Assembly: GCF_011682045.1 (NCBI RefSeq)
Contig: NZ_VVIW01000024.1
Coordinates: forward strand, 33,931 to 97,930
DNA: 64,000 nucleotides
Source of the DNA: Massilia aquatica
GTDB taxonomy: Bacteria; Pseudomonadota; Gammaproteobacteria; Burkholderiales; Burkholderiaceae_D
Reading direction: 5' to 3'
Positions 42,185 through 50,079 of the stretch are shown here, one piece after another; within the stretch, counting starts at the first letter, position 1, and every line of letters begins with the position of its first letter. Under the pieces are notes generated by a model. That model searched no databases. It was not told the origin of the DNA and saw only the letters and a list, made by a program, of their open reading frames with translations. The position numbers and the translations under genes were made by a program.

Positions 42185-44308
42185 ATGACGGGATTTCGAC
42201 TGAACCAATCCGGCCCGCGGCATCACATGCGCGGCGCCGGCCTGTGCGCGCTGCTGGCCATGAGCCAGGCCCACGCGGCCGATGCCCTGCACGGCAAGAC
42301 GCTGTACCTGAACGGCCCGGCCGGCGGCGGCACCGCCTGCGCGCGCTGCCATACCGCGTCGCCGACGGCCAACGTCAGCAAAATCCTGAGCGCGGCCAAT
42401 CATCCGGCCGCCATCAGCGCTGCGATCGCCGCCAACAAGGGCGGCATGGGCAATCTCTACGCCGGCAAATTTTCAGACGTCGACCTGGCCGATATTGCAG
42501 CCTTCATCGGCAACCCCGGCGTGAGCGCGGCGCCGGCGGCCAGCCTTAATCCCGCCAGCCTGGCCTTCAGCGGCACGCTGCTCGGGCAAGCCAGCGGCAC
42601 CCTCGCCGCCACGTTGGCCAATACCGGCCCGGGTGCGCTCAATATCGATACCATTGGCGTGACCGGGGCGGCGGCGGCCGACTTCAGCATCGCCGGCGGC
42701 ACCTGCGCGCCCGGAGGCGCAGTGGCGGCGGGCGCCAACTGCACGGTGCTGGTCAGCTTCAAGCCGAGCGTGGCCGGCGCGCGCAGCGCCAGCCTGGCCG
42801 TGGCCCATAACGGCACCGGCGGCAGCAGCAGCGTGGCCCTGAGCGGCACCGGCAGCGCGGCGCCGCAGGCCACCATTGGCGTCTCGGCCACCAGCATCAA
42901 CTTCGGCGCGCTGGCCACCAATGCGCCATCGGCCCCGCAAAGCATTACGCTCAATAACAGCGGCCAGAGCGCCCTGACCTTCAGCAGCATTACGCTGGCA
43001 GGCGCCAACGGCGCCATCTTCACGCTCGGCGGCGACTGCGCGGTAAACAAACCGCTGGCCGGCGGCGCCAGTTGCGCGCTGACGGTGGCGGCGCAACCCA
43101 CCGCCAGCGGCGCCTTTGCCGGCAACCTGACGGTGGCCTCGAATGCCGCCAACGGCAACGTCACCATCGGCCTGGCCGGCAGCGGCGCCAGCGCGACGGC
43201 GGCGGCCAGCGCCACGCCGAACGCGCTGGCCTTCGGCAGCCAGACCATCGGCGGCGCGGCCGCCACGCAAAACGTCACGCTGACCAATAGCGGCAACGTG
43301 GCGCTGACATTCTCGTCGATCGCCGTCAATGGCGCGGGCGGGTTCAGCGTGGCGCCGGGCAGTGACTGCGTTGCAGCTCTGGCGCCGGGCGCCACCTGCA
43401 GCGTGCCTGTGCTGTTCGCACCAATGGCCAACGGCGCGTTTGCGGGCACGCTGGTGGCCACCTTTAATGGCGGCGCGGTGCAGGTGGCCGTGAGCGGCGC
43501 CGGCACCACGGCGGCCGTGGCCACGCCTGCCCTGTCGGACGCCGGTCCCATTGGTTTCGGCGAAATCCAGGTCGGCAAAAGCGCAGCGCCGCACACGACG
43601 GTGCTGCGCAATCCCGGCACGGCGGCACTGACCATCGCCACCCTGGTGATCGACGGCGCCAACGGCGGCGACTTTGTCCTCGGCGGCACCTGCGCGGTCA
43701 CTGGCATGGTCAGCCCCGGCGGCAGCTGCACCATCGAGACCACCTTCAAACCGGGCGCACCGGGTGCGCGCGCCGCCTCCCTGCTCCTGCTGACCAACGG
43801 CGGCACGCAATTTTCGCTGCCACTCACCGGTACCGGCACCGCCATCGCGGCGGCACCTGCGCTCACGCTCACGCCGCAGTCGTTCGACTTTGGCGCCAGC
43901 GCGGCGTCCAAGCGCTTCACGCTGACCAACGCGGGTACCGCGGCCATCAACCTGTCGGCGGCGACCTTCAGCGGACCGTTCGCGCGCGTGAATGACGCCA
44001 GCGGCTGCGCGGCCTTGCCGTTTGCACTGCAACCGGGCGCCTCGTGCGACCTCGTGATCGGCTACACCCCGGCCGCTTCCAGCGCCAGCAGCGGCAGCGT
44101 CGTGCTGCAAGCCGACGGCGGCGCCAACTGGACCATCGCCTTGGCCGGCCAGGCCGCAGCCGTGCCGGCCAATCCTGCACCGGCGCAGAACCAGGGCGGC
44201 GGCGGCTGTTCGTCGGTACGCGATGGCACGGATCCGATGCTGGCCCTGCTGGCGCTGCTGGCGGCCGGCGTCCTTTTCTGGCGCCGTCGCAATCCGGCGC
44301 AGTCATGA
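42185..44308 (+). CDS. Cytochrome c / ASH-repeat (choice-of-anchor D) protein with C-terminal sorting tail
   Basis: A 707-residue exported protein. A signal peptide (to SQAHA, about residue 36) is followed by a cytochrome c domain with one heme motif CARCH and a candidate axial Met in NKGGMGNLYAGKF. Five ASH/choice-of-anchor-D repeats of roughly 105 residues come next, each with a Cys pair about 12-15 residues apart (such as GTCAPGG...GANC, GDCAVNK...GASC, SDCVAAL...GATC). The C-terminus is QGGGGCSS, a short spacer, a hydrophobic helix LALLALLAAGVLFW and RRRN: a sorting signal with an invariant-type Cys. It is probably cut by the upstream protease and anchored at the surface. The ribosome-binding site is ACAGGAG. 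Confidence 0.85.
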   Translation: MTGFRLNQSGPRHHMRGAGLCALLAMSQAHAADALHGKTLYLNGPAGGGTACARCHTASPTANVSKILSAANHPAAISAAIAANKGGMGNLYAGKFSDVDLADIAAFIGNPGVSAAPAASLNPASLAFSGTLLGQASGTLAATLANTGPGALNIDTIGVTGAAAADFSIAGGTCAPGGAVAAGANCTVLVSFKPSVAGARSASLAVAHNGTGGSSSVALSGTGSAAPQATIGVSATSINFGALATNAPSAPQSITLNNSGQSALTFSSITLAGANGAIFTLGGDCAVNKPLAGGASCALTVAAQPTASGAFAGNLTVASNAANGNVTIGLAGSGASATAAASATPNALAFGSQTIGGAAATQNVTLTNSGNVALTFSSIAVNGAGGFSVAPGSDCVAALAPGATCSVPVLFAPMANGAFAGTLVATFNGGAVQVAVSGAGTTAAVATPALSDAGPIGFGEIQVGKSAAPHTTVLRNPGTAALTIATLVIDGANGGDFVLGGTCAVTGMVSPGGSCTIETTFKPGAPGARAASLLLLTNGGTQFSLPLTGTGTAIAAAPALTLTPQSFDFGASAASKRFTLTNAGTAAINLSAATFSGPFARVNDASGCAALPFALQPGASCDLVIGYTPAASSASSGSVVLQADGGANWTIALAGQAAAVPANPAPAQNQGGGGCSSVRDGTDPMLALLALLAAGVLFWRRRNPAQS

Positions 44309-44331
44309 TCAATCACCTTTACGGAACCGCT

Positions 44332-44841
44332 ATGAACAACTTCAAACGCACTACACGCGCAGTCGCCGCATCCCTTCTCCTGGCGCTGCTGGCGGCGCCG
44401 GCCAGCGCGCTGGAAGCGGGCAAACCCGCTCCGGCCTTCAACCTGGCGGGACCGGATGGCGCGGTCAAGCTGGAAAAATACGCCGGCAAGGTGGTGTATG
44501 TCGACTTCTGGGCCTCCTGGTGCGGCCCGTGCCGCCAGTCGTTCCCGTGGATGAACGAGATGCAGGCCAAATACGGCCCCCAGGGTTTGCAGATCGTCGG
44601 CGTCAATGTCGACGCCAAGGTGGAGGACGCGCGCACTTTTTTGGCGGGCACGCCGGCCAGGTTCGCGATCGGCTTCGATCCGGCCGGCGCCACCCCGCGC
44701 AGCTATGGCGTCAAGGGCATGCCGAGCAGTGTACTCGTTGGCGCGGACGGCAAGGTAATCTTCGAGCATAGCGGCTTCAAGGCGGCCGACCGCGAAGAAC
44801 TGGAAGCGAAAATCAAGGCGGCACTGGGAGCGAAGAAATGA
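44332..44841 (+). CDS. Periplasmic TlpA-like thiol-disulfide oxidoreductase
   Basis: A 169-residue thioredoxin-fold protein with a signal peptide (to PASALEAG). The active site is DFWASWCGPCRQS (CGPC), and the cis-proline loop is GVKGMPSSVLVG. TlpA/ResA-type proteins keep periplasmic cysteines reduced, for heme attachment or metal loading. Its likely clients are the neighbours: the CxxCH cytochrome domain, the Cys pairs of the ASH repeats and the Cys-rich DUF4266 tail. DsbD, encoded at the end of the operon, would recharge it. The start is 24 bases after the preceding stop. Confidence 0.92.
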   Translation: MNNFKRTTRAVAASLLLALLAAPASALEAGKPAPAFNLAGPDGAVKLEKYAGKVVYVDFWASWCGPCRQSFPWMNEMQAKYGPQGLQIVGVNVDAKVEDARTFLAGTPARFAIGFDPAGATPRSYGVKGMPSSVLVGADGKVIFEHSGFKAADREELEAKIKAALGAKK

Positions 44842-45077
44842 CGATGATGACCACGATCATGCTGCGCCTCGCCGCGGTAGCGGCGCTGGCCGCCGGCGCC
44901 ACCGGCTGTTCGGCCATCACCCCGGTGCAAGCCTGGGAAAAAGGCACGCTGGCGAAGACTGAAATGCTGATGGAGGGCGACGGACTTGAAGCGCGCTTCA
45001 ACGAACATATTTACAACAGCCGCGAGGCAGCGTCCGGCGGCAGCGGCGTCGGTGGCGGCGGCTGCGGCTGCAATTGA
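44838..45077 (+). CDS. DUF4266 small lipoprotein ending in a GGGGCGCN tail
   Basis: A 79-residue protein overlapping tlpA by four bases. The signal peptide ends in a lipobox (AGATGCSAI), so the mature protein is lipid-anchored and only about 57 residues long. The body has VQAWEKGTLAKTEMLMEGD and HIYNSREAASGG, then GSGVGGGGCGCN at the very end. This tail is the conserved feature of DUF4266 proteins, which travel with DUF3570 and TlpA-like genes. The two closing cysteines could bind metal or be modified. The function is unknown. Confidence 0.88.
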   Translation: MTMMTTIMLRLAAVAALAAGATGCSAITPVQAWEKGTLAKTEMLMEGDGLEARFNEHIYNSREAASGGSGVGGGGCGCN

Positions 45078-45094
45078 GAGAGATGATTGATCAC

Positions 45095-46240
45095 ATGACC
45101 ACCCCACTCCCATCAGCACACACTCCGGCCCTCGGCCACGCCATCCTGGCGGCGGCCCTGATGCTGCCAGGCCTGGTGCATGCCGAAACGCCGCCGGAAC
45201 ACGCGTCCATCAGCGTCAAGCTGCTCGGTTACGACGAAAGCCAGTCGGGCATGGACCGCATCCGCGTGCGCGCGCCGTCCATCTCGCTCATCGCGCCGGT
45301 GGCCGGCGTATGGTCGGTATCGGGCTCGCTGACGGCCGACGATGTCTCGGGCGCCTCGCCGCGCTACCACACGGCGGTATCGGGCGCCTCGCGCATGAGC
45401 GACGAGCGCAAGGCCGGCGACGCGGCGCTGACGCGCTATTTCTCGCGCGGCAGTCTTACCGTCGGCGCGGCCTATTCGACCGAGCATGACTACGACTCGC
45501 GCGCCCTGTCGGTGACCGCCACCATGTCGAGCGAAGACAAGAACACCACCTATTCGCTCGGCGTGGGCGGCTCGGACGATGCGATCAATCCAGTCAACTT
45601 CATCGTGCGCGACGAATCGCGCCAGACCGTGAACTTCCTGGCCGGCGTGACGCAGGTGCTGGGGCAGAACGACCTGGCGCAGCTGACCGTGACCCACAAC
45701 CGCGGCCACGGCTATTTTTCGGACCCGTACAAGGCCTTCGACAACCGTCCGCGCCAGCGCAAGCAGAGCACCGTCATGGGGCGCTGGAACCATCATTATG
45801 CGGCGCTTGGGGGTACCAGCCGCCTGTCGTACCGCTACTACACCGACACCTACGGCATCCGCGCCCACACCTTCGGGGGCGAATACGTGCAGCCGGTCGG
45901 CCAGGGCTGGATCATCACGCCCTCGGCGCGCCTGTATTCGCAGCGGGCGGCGCGTTTCTACTTCGATCCGGTGTATGACGGCGTGCTGGGCGAGCCATTC
46001 CGGCCCGGCTTCGACAGCAACCCGGATGCGTTGTCATCGGCCGACCAGCGCCTCTCGGGCTTCGGCGCGGTGACGCTCGGGATCAAGGTGGCCAGGCAGT
46101 TAAGCCGCGACTGGATCGTCGACGTCAAGCTCGAAGCCTACCAGCAGCGCGGCAACTGGCGCCTGTTCGACAAGGGCAGCCCCGGACTCGAACCGCTGCG
46201 CGCCCACAGCATCCAGCTCGGCCTCACGCGCCAGTGGTAA
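45095..46240 (+). CDS. DUF3570 protein, predicted outer-membrane beta-barrel
   Basis: A 381-residue protein with a signal peptide (LAAALMLPGLVHAETPP). Regular alternating strands run throughout (SISVKLLGYDESQSGMDRIRVRAPSISL, RLSYRYYTDTYGIRAHTFGGEYVQPV), and the last residues LGLTRQW end in an aromatic, as in BAM substrates. DUF3570 is known from gene clusters with DUF4266. ATG 45095 was chosen; ATG 45083 and a TTG at 45074 are in frame, and the GAGAGAG stretch at 45076-45082 does not settle it. The ApbE gene overlaps the stop (TAATG). Confidence 0.85.
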   Translation: MTTPLPSAHTPALGHAILAAALMLPGLVHAETPPEHASISVKLLGYDESQSGMDRIRVRAPSISLIAPVAGVWSVSGSLTADDVSGASPRYHTAVSGASRMSDERKAGDAALTRYFSRGSLTVGAAYSTEHDYDSRALSVTATMSSEDKNTTYSLGVGGSDDAINPVNFIVRDESRQTVNFLAGVTQVLGQNDLAQLTVTHNRGHGYFSDPYKAFDNRPRQRKQSTVMGRWNHHYAALGGTSRLSYRYYTDTYGIRAHTFGGEYVQPVGQGWIITPSARLYSQRAARFYFDPVYDGVLGEPFRPGFDSNPDALSSADQRLSGFGAVTLGIKVARQLSRDWIVDVKLEAYQQRGNWRLFDKGSPGLEPLRAHSIQLGLTRQW

Positions 46241-47130
46241 TGGACGTCCAAACCTTCCCGTTCGATGCCATGGCCAGCCGCTGCGAGCTGCGCCTGGCGC
46301 TGCCGCCGGGTAGCGATGGCGCGTCGCTGGCCAAGGTGGCCATCGACGAAGTGCGGCGCATCGAGCGCACTTTTTCGCGCTACCGGGCCGACAGCATCGT
46401 CGCGCGCATCAATGCCGCCGCCGGGGGCGATGCCGTGGCCTGCGACGACGAGACCAACGCGCTGCTGGACTACGCCGGCGTGCTGCACGCCAGCAGCGGC
46501 GGCCTGTTCGACATCACCTCGGGCGTGCTGCGGCGCGCCTGGGACTTTGGCCGTCCGCTGCTGCCGGCGCAGGCGGCACTCGACGCGCTGCTGCCGCTGG
46601 TCGGCTGGCGCCATGTGGAGCGTGCCAATGGCGCCATTCGCCTGGCGCAGGCCGGCATGCAGATCGACTTCGGCGGCTTCGGCAAGGAATACGCCGCCGA
46701 CCGCGCCGCCGCGCTGTTGCAGGGGGCCGGCGTGCGCCACGGTTACGTCAACCTGGGGGGCGACCTGCGCATCATCGGTCCGCAGCCGGATGGCGTGGCG
46801 TGGTCGATCGGCGTGCAGGACCCGCGCGACGCCAAAGGACTGGCGGCGGCGATCCCGATCGCCAGCGGCGCCCTGGCCACCAGCGGCGACTACGAGCGCT
46901 TCATCGACGTGGACGGCACGCGCTACTGCCATGTGCTCGATCCGCGCAGTGGCATGCCGGTGTCGCACTGGCGCTCGGTCAGCGTGCTCGGTCCCCTGGC
47001 AATCGCCGCCGGCAGTTGCTCCACCATCGCCATGCTGATGCAGGAGGATGGCCTGGCCTTCCTCGACCGCTCTGGCATGGCCTACCTGGCTATCGACCGG
47101 GACGGCCAGTGCTTCCGCAAGGATGTGTAA
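46240..47130 (+). CDS. apbE: FAD:protein FMN transferase
   Basis: A 296-residue ApbE-family enzyme that attaches FMN from FAD to Thr or Ser of exported proteins. Conserved stretches are MASRCELRL, FSRYRADSIVARINA, DFGGFGKEYAADRAAALLQGAGVRHGYVNLGGDLRIIG and GDYERFIDVDGTRYCHVLDPRSGMPV, holding the FAD and Mg sites. No obvious signal peptide or lipobox is present, which is unusual because most ApbE proteins act in the periplasm; an undetected export signal or cytoplasmic action is possible. No clear flavinylation motif (SGAT/TGAT type) is visible in the operon partners. The ATG overlaps the DUF3570 stop. Confidence 0.93.
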   Translation: MDVQTFPFDAMASRCELRLALPPGSDGASLAKVAIDEVRRIERTFSRYRADSIVARINAAAGGDAVACDDETNALLDYAGVLHASSGGLFDITSGVLRRAWDFGRPLLPAQAALDALLPLVGWRHVERANGAIRLAQAGMQIDFGGFGKEYAADRAAALLQGAGVRHGYVNLGGDLRIIGPQPDGVAWSIGVQDPRDAKGLAAAIPIASGALATSGDYERFIDVDGTRYCHVLDPRSGMPVSHWRSVSVLGPLAIAAGSCSTIAMLMQEDGLAFLDRSGMAYLAIDRDGQCFRKDV

Positions 47131-47166
47131 GCAGCTTCACCCTGAATTCACTATTGGAGAACCACC

Positions 47167-48999
47167 ATGACATCCACACCTTTTCTGAGATGGCTGCTGT
47201 CGCTGCTGGCCATGCTCGCCTTTGCCGGCTGGGCCGGCAAGGCCGCCGCGGCCGACGACTTCCTCGATCCCGAACTGGCCTTTGTGCTGCGCACCGAAGT
47301 GCGCCAGGACGGCGCCGTGGCGCTGCGCTGGAGCATCGCCCCCGGCTACCACCTGTACCGCGACCGCATCGGATTCACCAGCGCCGCCGGCCAGGACCCG
47401 ATTGCGGCGCCAAGCCTGCCGCCAGGCGTGCGCAAGTTCGACGAGAACTTCAACAAGGAGATGGAAACCTACGGCGGCCAGCTCGATGCCACGCTGGCCG
47501 CGAGCCCCAGGCCGTTCACCCTGAACGTGACCTACCAGGGCTGCGCCGACGCGGGCCTGTGCTATGCGCCCATCACCAAGACCTATCTGGTCGACCCGGC
47601 CAAACCGGGCGTGCTGACGGCGCGGGCCGAAGCGCCGGCTGCGGCCACGCCAACTCCACCAGCACCAGCGTCCAGCGCGGCCGCCCCTGAAGACGACACC
47701 ACCCTCGCCCAGCGCACCCTGCAAAGCGGCAGCCTGTGGCGCATCGGCAGCGCCTTCCTGCTGTTCGGCCTTCTGCTGTCGTTTACGCCGTGCGTACTGC
47801 CGATGGTGCCGATCCTGTCGTCGATCATCGTCGGCGAAGGCTCGGTCTCGCGTTCGCGCGGCCTGCTGCTGGCGGCCGCCTACTGCCTCGGCATGGCGCT
47901 GGTCTACACCGCGCTCGGCGTGGGTGCCGGGCTGGCCGGCGAAGGCCTGGCCGGCGCGCTGCAAAAACCCTGGGTGCTGCTGACCTTCGGCGCGCTGCTG
48001 GTCGGGCTGGCGCTGTCGATGTTCGACGTCTATCAGTTGCAGCTGCCAAGTTCCCTGCAATCGCGCTTGTCCAGTACCGGCGGCGCGGTCCAGGGCGGGC
48101 GCTTCGCGGGCGTATTCATCATGGGCGCGCTGTCGGCATTGATCGTCGGGCCGTGCGTGGCCGGCCCGCTGGCTGGCGCCCTGCTCTACATCAGCCAGAC
48201 CGGCAACGCCTTGATCGGCGGCTGGGCCCTGTTCTCGATGGCGCTCGGAATGAGCGTGCCGCTGCTGCTCACAGGGCTGTCTGCCGGCAGCCTGCTACCG
48301 CGCGCCGGCGCCTGGATGAACGGCGTCAAAAAAGTATTCGGCATGCTGCTCATCGCGGTCGCCATCTGGATGGTCTCGCCGGTGTTCCCGGTGCAGGTGA
48401 TGATGGCGCTGTGGGGCGGTTTCGCGATCCTGTGCGCGGTGTTCCTGCACGTGGGCCATGCACTGCCGCCGCATAGCGGCGCCGGCGCCTACGCCGGCAA
48501 GGCGCTGGGCGTGGTGATGCTGGTCGCCGGCCTGTTCGAACTGGCCGGCGCGGCCAGCTCGGGAGGCGACGTGCTGCAACCGCTGGCGCATCTGCGCGGT
48601 GGCGCTGGCGGCACGGCGGTCGCACACGAAGAAGGTCCGCAGTTCACCCGCATCCGCACCGTCGCCGAACTCGAACGCGCACTGGCCGATACCAGCACGC
48701 CGGTGATGCTCGACTTCTACGCCGACTGGTGCGTGGCCTGCAAGGAGATGGAGCGCATGACCTTCCCCGACAGCGCGGTGGCCGCCTCGATGAAGAAAAT
48801 GCGCCTGATCCAGGTAGATGTCACGGCCAACAATGCCGACGACCGCGCGCTGATGAAGAAATTCAGCCTGTTCGGGCCACCGGGCATCATCCTGTTCGAC
48901 GCCAGGGGCAAGGAAGTGCCGCAGGGGCGCATCATCGGCTTCGTGCCGGCCCAGCGTTTCGCCGAACGCCTGCAGGCGGCCCACGGCACGGCGGGCTGA
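47167..48999 (+). CDS. dsbD: Thiol:disulfide interchange protein DsbD
   Basis: A 610-residue complete DsbD that moves electrons from cytoplasmic thioredoxin to periplasmic thiol proteins. The N-terminal domain (about 30-150) has the redox pair in YQGCADAGLCYAPITK. The eight-helix membrane domain has its two cysteines in SFTPCVLPMVPIL and VGPCVAGPL. The C-terminal thioredoxin domain has DFYADWCVACKEME. A Pro/Ala linker joins the first two domains. It ends the operon and would recharge the TlpA-like protein. GGAG lies near the start, 36 bases after the apbE stop. Confidence 0.96.
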   Translation: MTSTPFLRWLLSLLAMLAFAGWAGKAAAADDFLDPELAFVLRTEVRQDGAVALRWSIAPGYHLYRDRIGFTSAAGQDPIAAPSLPPGVRKFDENFNKEMETYGGQLDATLAASPRPFTLNVTYQGCADAGLCYAPITKTYLVDPAKPGVLTARAEAPAAATPTPPAPASSAAAPEDDTTLAQRTLQSGSLWRIGSAFLLFGLLLSFTPCVLPMVPILSSIIVGEGSVSRSRGLLLAAAYCLGMALVYTALGVGAGLAGEGLAGALQKPWVLLTFGALLVGLALSMFDVYQLQLPSSLQSRLSSTGGAVQGGRFAGVFIMGALSALIVGPCVAGPLAGALLYISQTGNALIGGWALFSMALGMSVPLLLTGLSAGSLLPRAGAWMNGVKKVFGMLLIAVAIWMVSPVFPVQVMMALWGGFAILCAVFLHVGHALPPHSGAGAYAGKALGVVMLVAGLFELAGAASSGGDVLQPLAHLRGGAGGTAVAHEEGPQFTRIRTVAELERALADTSTPVMLDFYADWCVACKEMERMTFPDSAVAASMKKMRLIQVDVTANNADDRALMKKFSLFGPPGIILFDARGKEVPQGRIIGFVPAQRFAERLQAAHGTAG

Positions 49000-49072
49000 C
49001 CAGGGCAAGGAATTGACAATCTTTTGGCTGGTGTTTGATGCCACCCGGGCCAATTTGAGCATGCTTACAAAA

Positions 49073-49094
49073 GGCCAATCCATCGGGATTGGCC
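49073..49094 (-). terminator. Hairpin in the gap after dsbD
   Basis: GGCCAATCC / GGATTGGCC with a four-base loop. On the minus strand it is followed by TTTTG, so it would best stop transcription from the YcxB-like gene. It lies in a 297-base stretch (49000-49296) in which I see no convincing gene. Confidence 0.55.
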
Positions 49095-49296
49095 CAAGCT
49101 CTTCCAAAAGGATTGGCGATTCTTGTCGGGAAGCAGTTACGGCGGCGTCATTGTTCCGCGCGGCTGCGCAGGCACTTTGGAGCGATGTTCCTGACACCGC
49201 GAGAGCCGCTTTTTTTAGCGCGTTGGCCGTACTCCTAGCGCGTTTGCACGCTCAGGGATGGAACGGTATATCGGCTCGTGCAGCGTGCCCGGCGCA

Positions 49297-49803
49297 TTAC
49301 GCATCACGGTAGTCCTGAATCTTCGAACGTGCCAGTTCTTGTGCATTCGCAATGGCTGCCTTGTCAGTGGCAGCCGAATCCGGCAGCCAATTGACAAAAC
49401 CAGGCCCTTGGAAGAGCAACAGCCCATCCGCGAACCGTCGCGCTTTTGAAAAGCTGGCCCATCCAATACGTGCTTCGCTATCCCGGCCAACAATGTGCGC
49501 CCCACTTTCCGAGATGGTGAATGCAATATCGTCGTTATGAAATGGTGAACTTCTGAGGTTTCTACGAATAAACCAGGCGTCAATAGGCCAACCGAGGAGC
49601 AGCGCTCCCATGATGCCACCGACTATTGCGCAAAGCGCCACCGAACCCAGGAACAGGGTGAGCCCCAGGAGCGCAAGGAGCGCCGCTGCAAGAAACCATT
49701 TCAACCCAATGAACGGTCGACGCCACCAGAGTTGCCGTCTATATCTCACAAACGACGCTATCAAATGATCTTCGGAGAAACAGAAACGATACTGGGAATC
49801 CAT
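49297..49803 (-). CDS. YcxB-like membrane protein
   Basis: A 168-residue protein. The N-terminal MDSQYRFCFSEDHLIASFVRYRRQLWWRRP leads into two adjacent membrane helices (WFLAAALLALLGLTLFLGSVALCAIVGGIMGALLL). A C-terminal cytoplasmic domain follows with SPFHNDDIAFTISESGAHIVGRDSEARIGWASFSKARRFADGLLLFQGPGFVNWLPD, the YcxB-like/PH-like fold pattern. The function is unknown. I chose ATG 49803, with AAGGG upstream. The gene has no operon partner; hairpins lie on both sides. Codon use is less GC-extreme than in the rest of the window. Confidence 0.75.
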   Translation of the reverse strand: MDSQYRFCFSEDHLIASFVRYRRQLWWRRPFIGLKWFLAAALLALLGLTLFLGSVALCAIVGGIMGALLLGWPIDAWFIRRNLRSSPFHNDDIAFTISESGAHIVGRDSEARIGWASFSKARRFADGLLLFQGPGFVNWLPDSAATDKAAIANAQELARSKIQDYRDA

Positions 49804-49858
49804 GTTTTTTGAGCCCTTATGATCTTTACATCGCTGCCAACCCGGCGCCGGAAATGAC

Positions 49859-49881
49859 AAGGCCCCAGTTCCTGGGGCCTT
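49859..49881 (-). terminator. Hairpin between the YcxB-like and propeller lipoprotein genes
   Basis: AAGGCCCCAG / CTGGGGCCTT with a three-base loop, a near-perfect palindrome with short T-runs on both strands, 200 bases after the lipoprotein gene stop. It likely ends that transcript. Confidence 0.7.
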
Positions 49882-50079
49882 TCTCGTCATGATTCTCAGG
49901 AAGAACCTGGTCGGAGCGGGAGCATTCAAACTTCCGGCGCCTGCATCCCGAAAAATCAGCCCGTCTTTCTCAGCCCTTGAACAATGCGGTTCCCGGCATG
50001 TTTTTCAGTGCAGTGCTCCTGCGCCGCCGGGGCCAGGTTGGCGCTGAGCCGACCTTGCCCCCGAATCATGCCTTTTGCT

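Noticed and set aside
42457..44110. Long minus-strand frames opposite the ASH-repeat protein
   Set aside because: Repetitive Ala/Val/Pro or Arg/Gly translation that simply mirrors the repeats of the coding strand.
49013..49312. 99-codon plus-strand frame after dsbD
   Set aside because: TTG start without a ribosome-binding site, overlaps the YcxB-like gene end, and contains a hairpin; no recognisable protein features.
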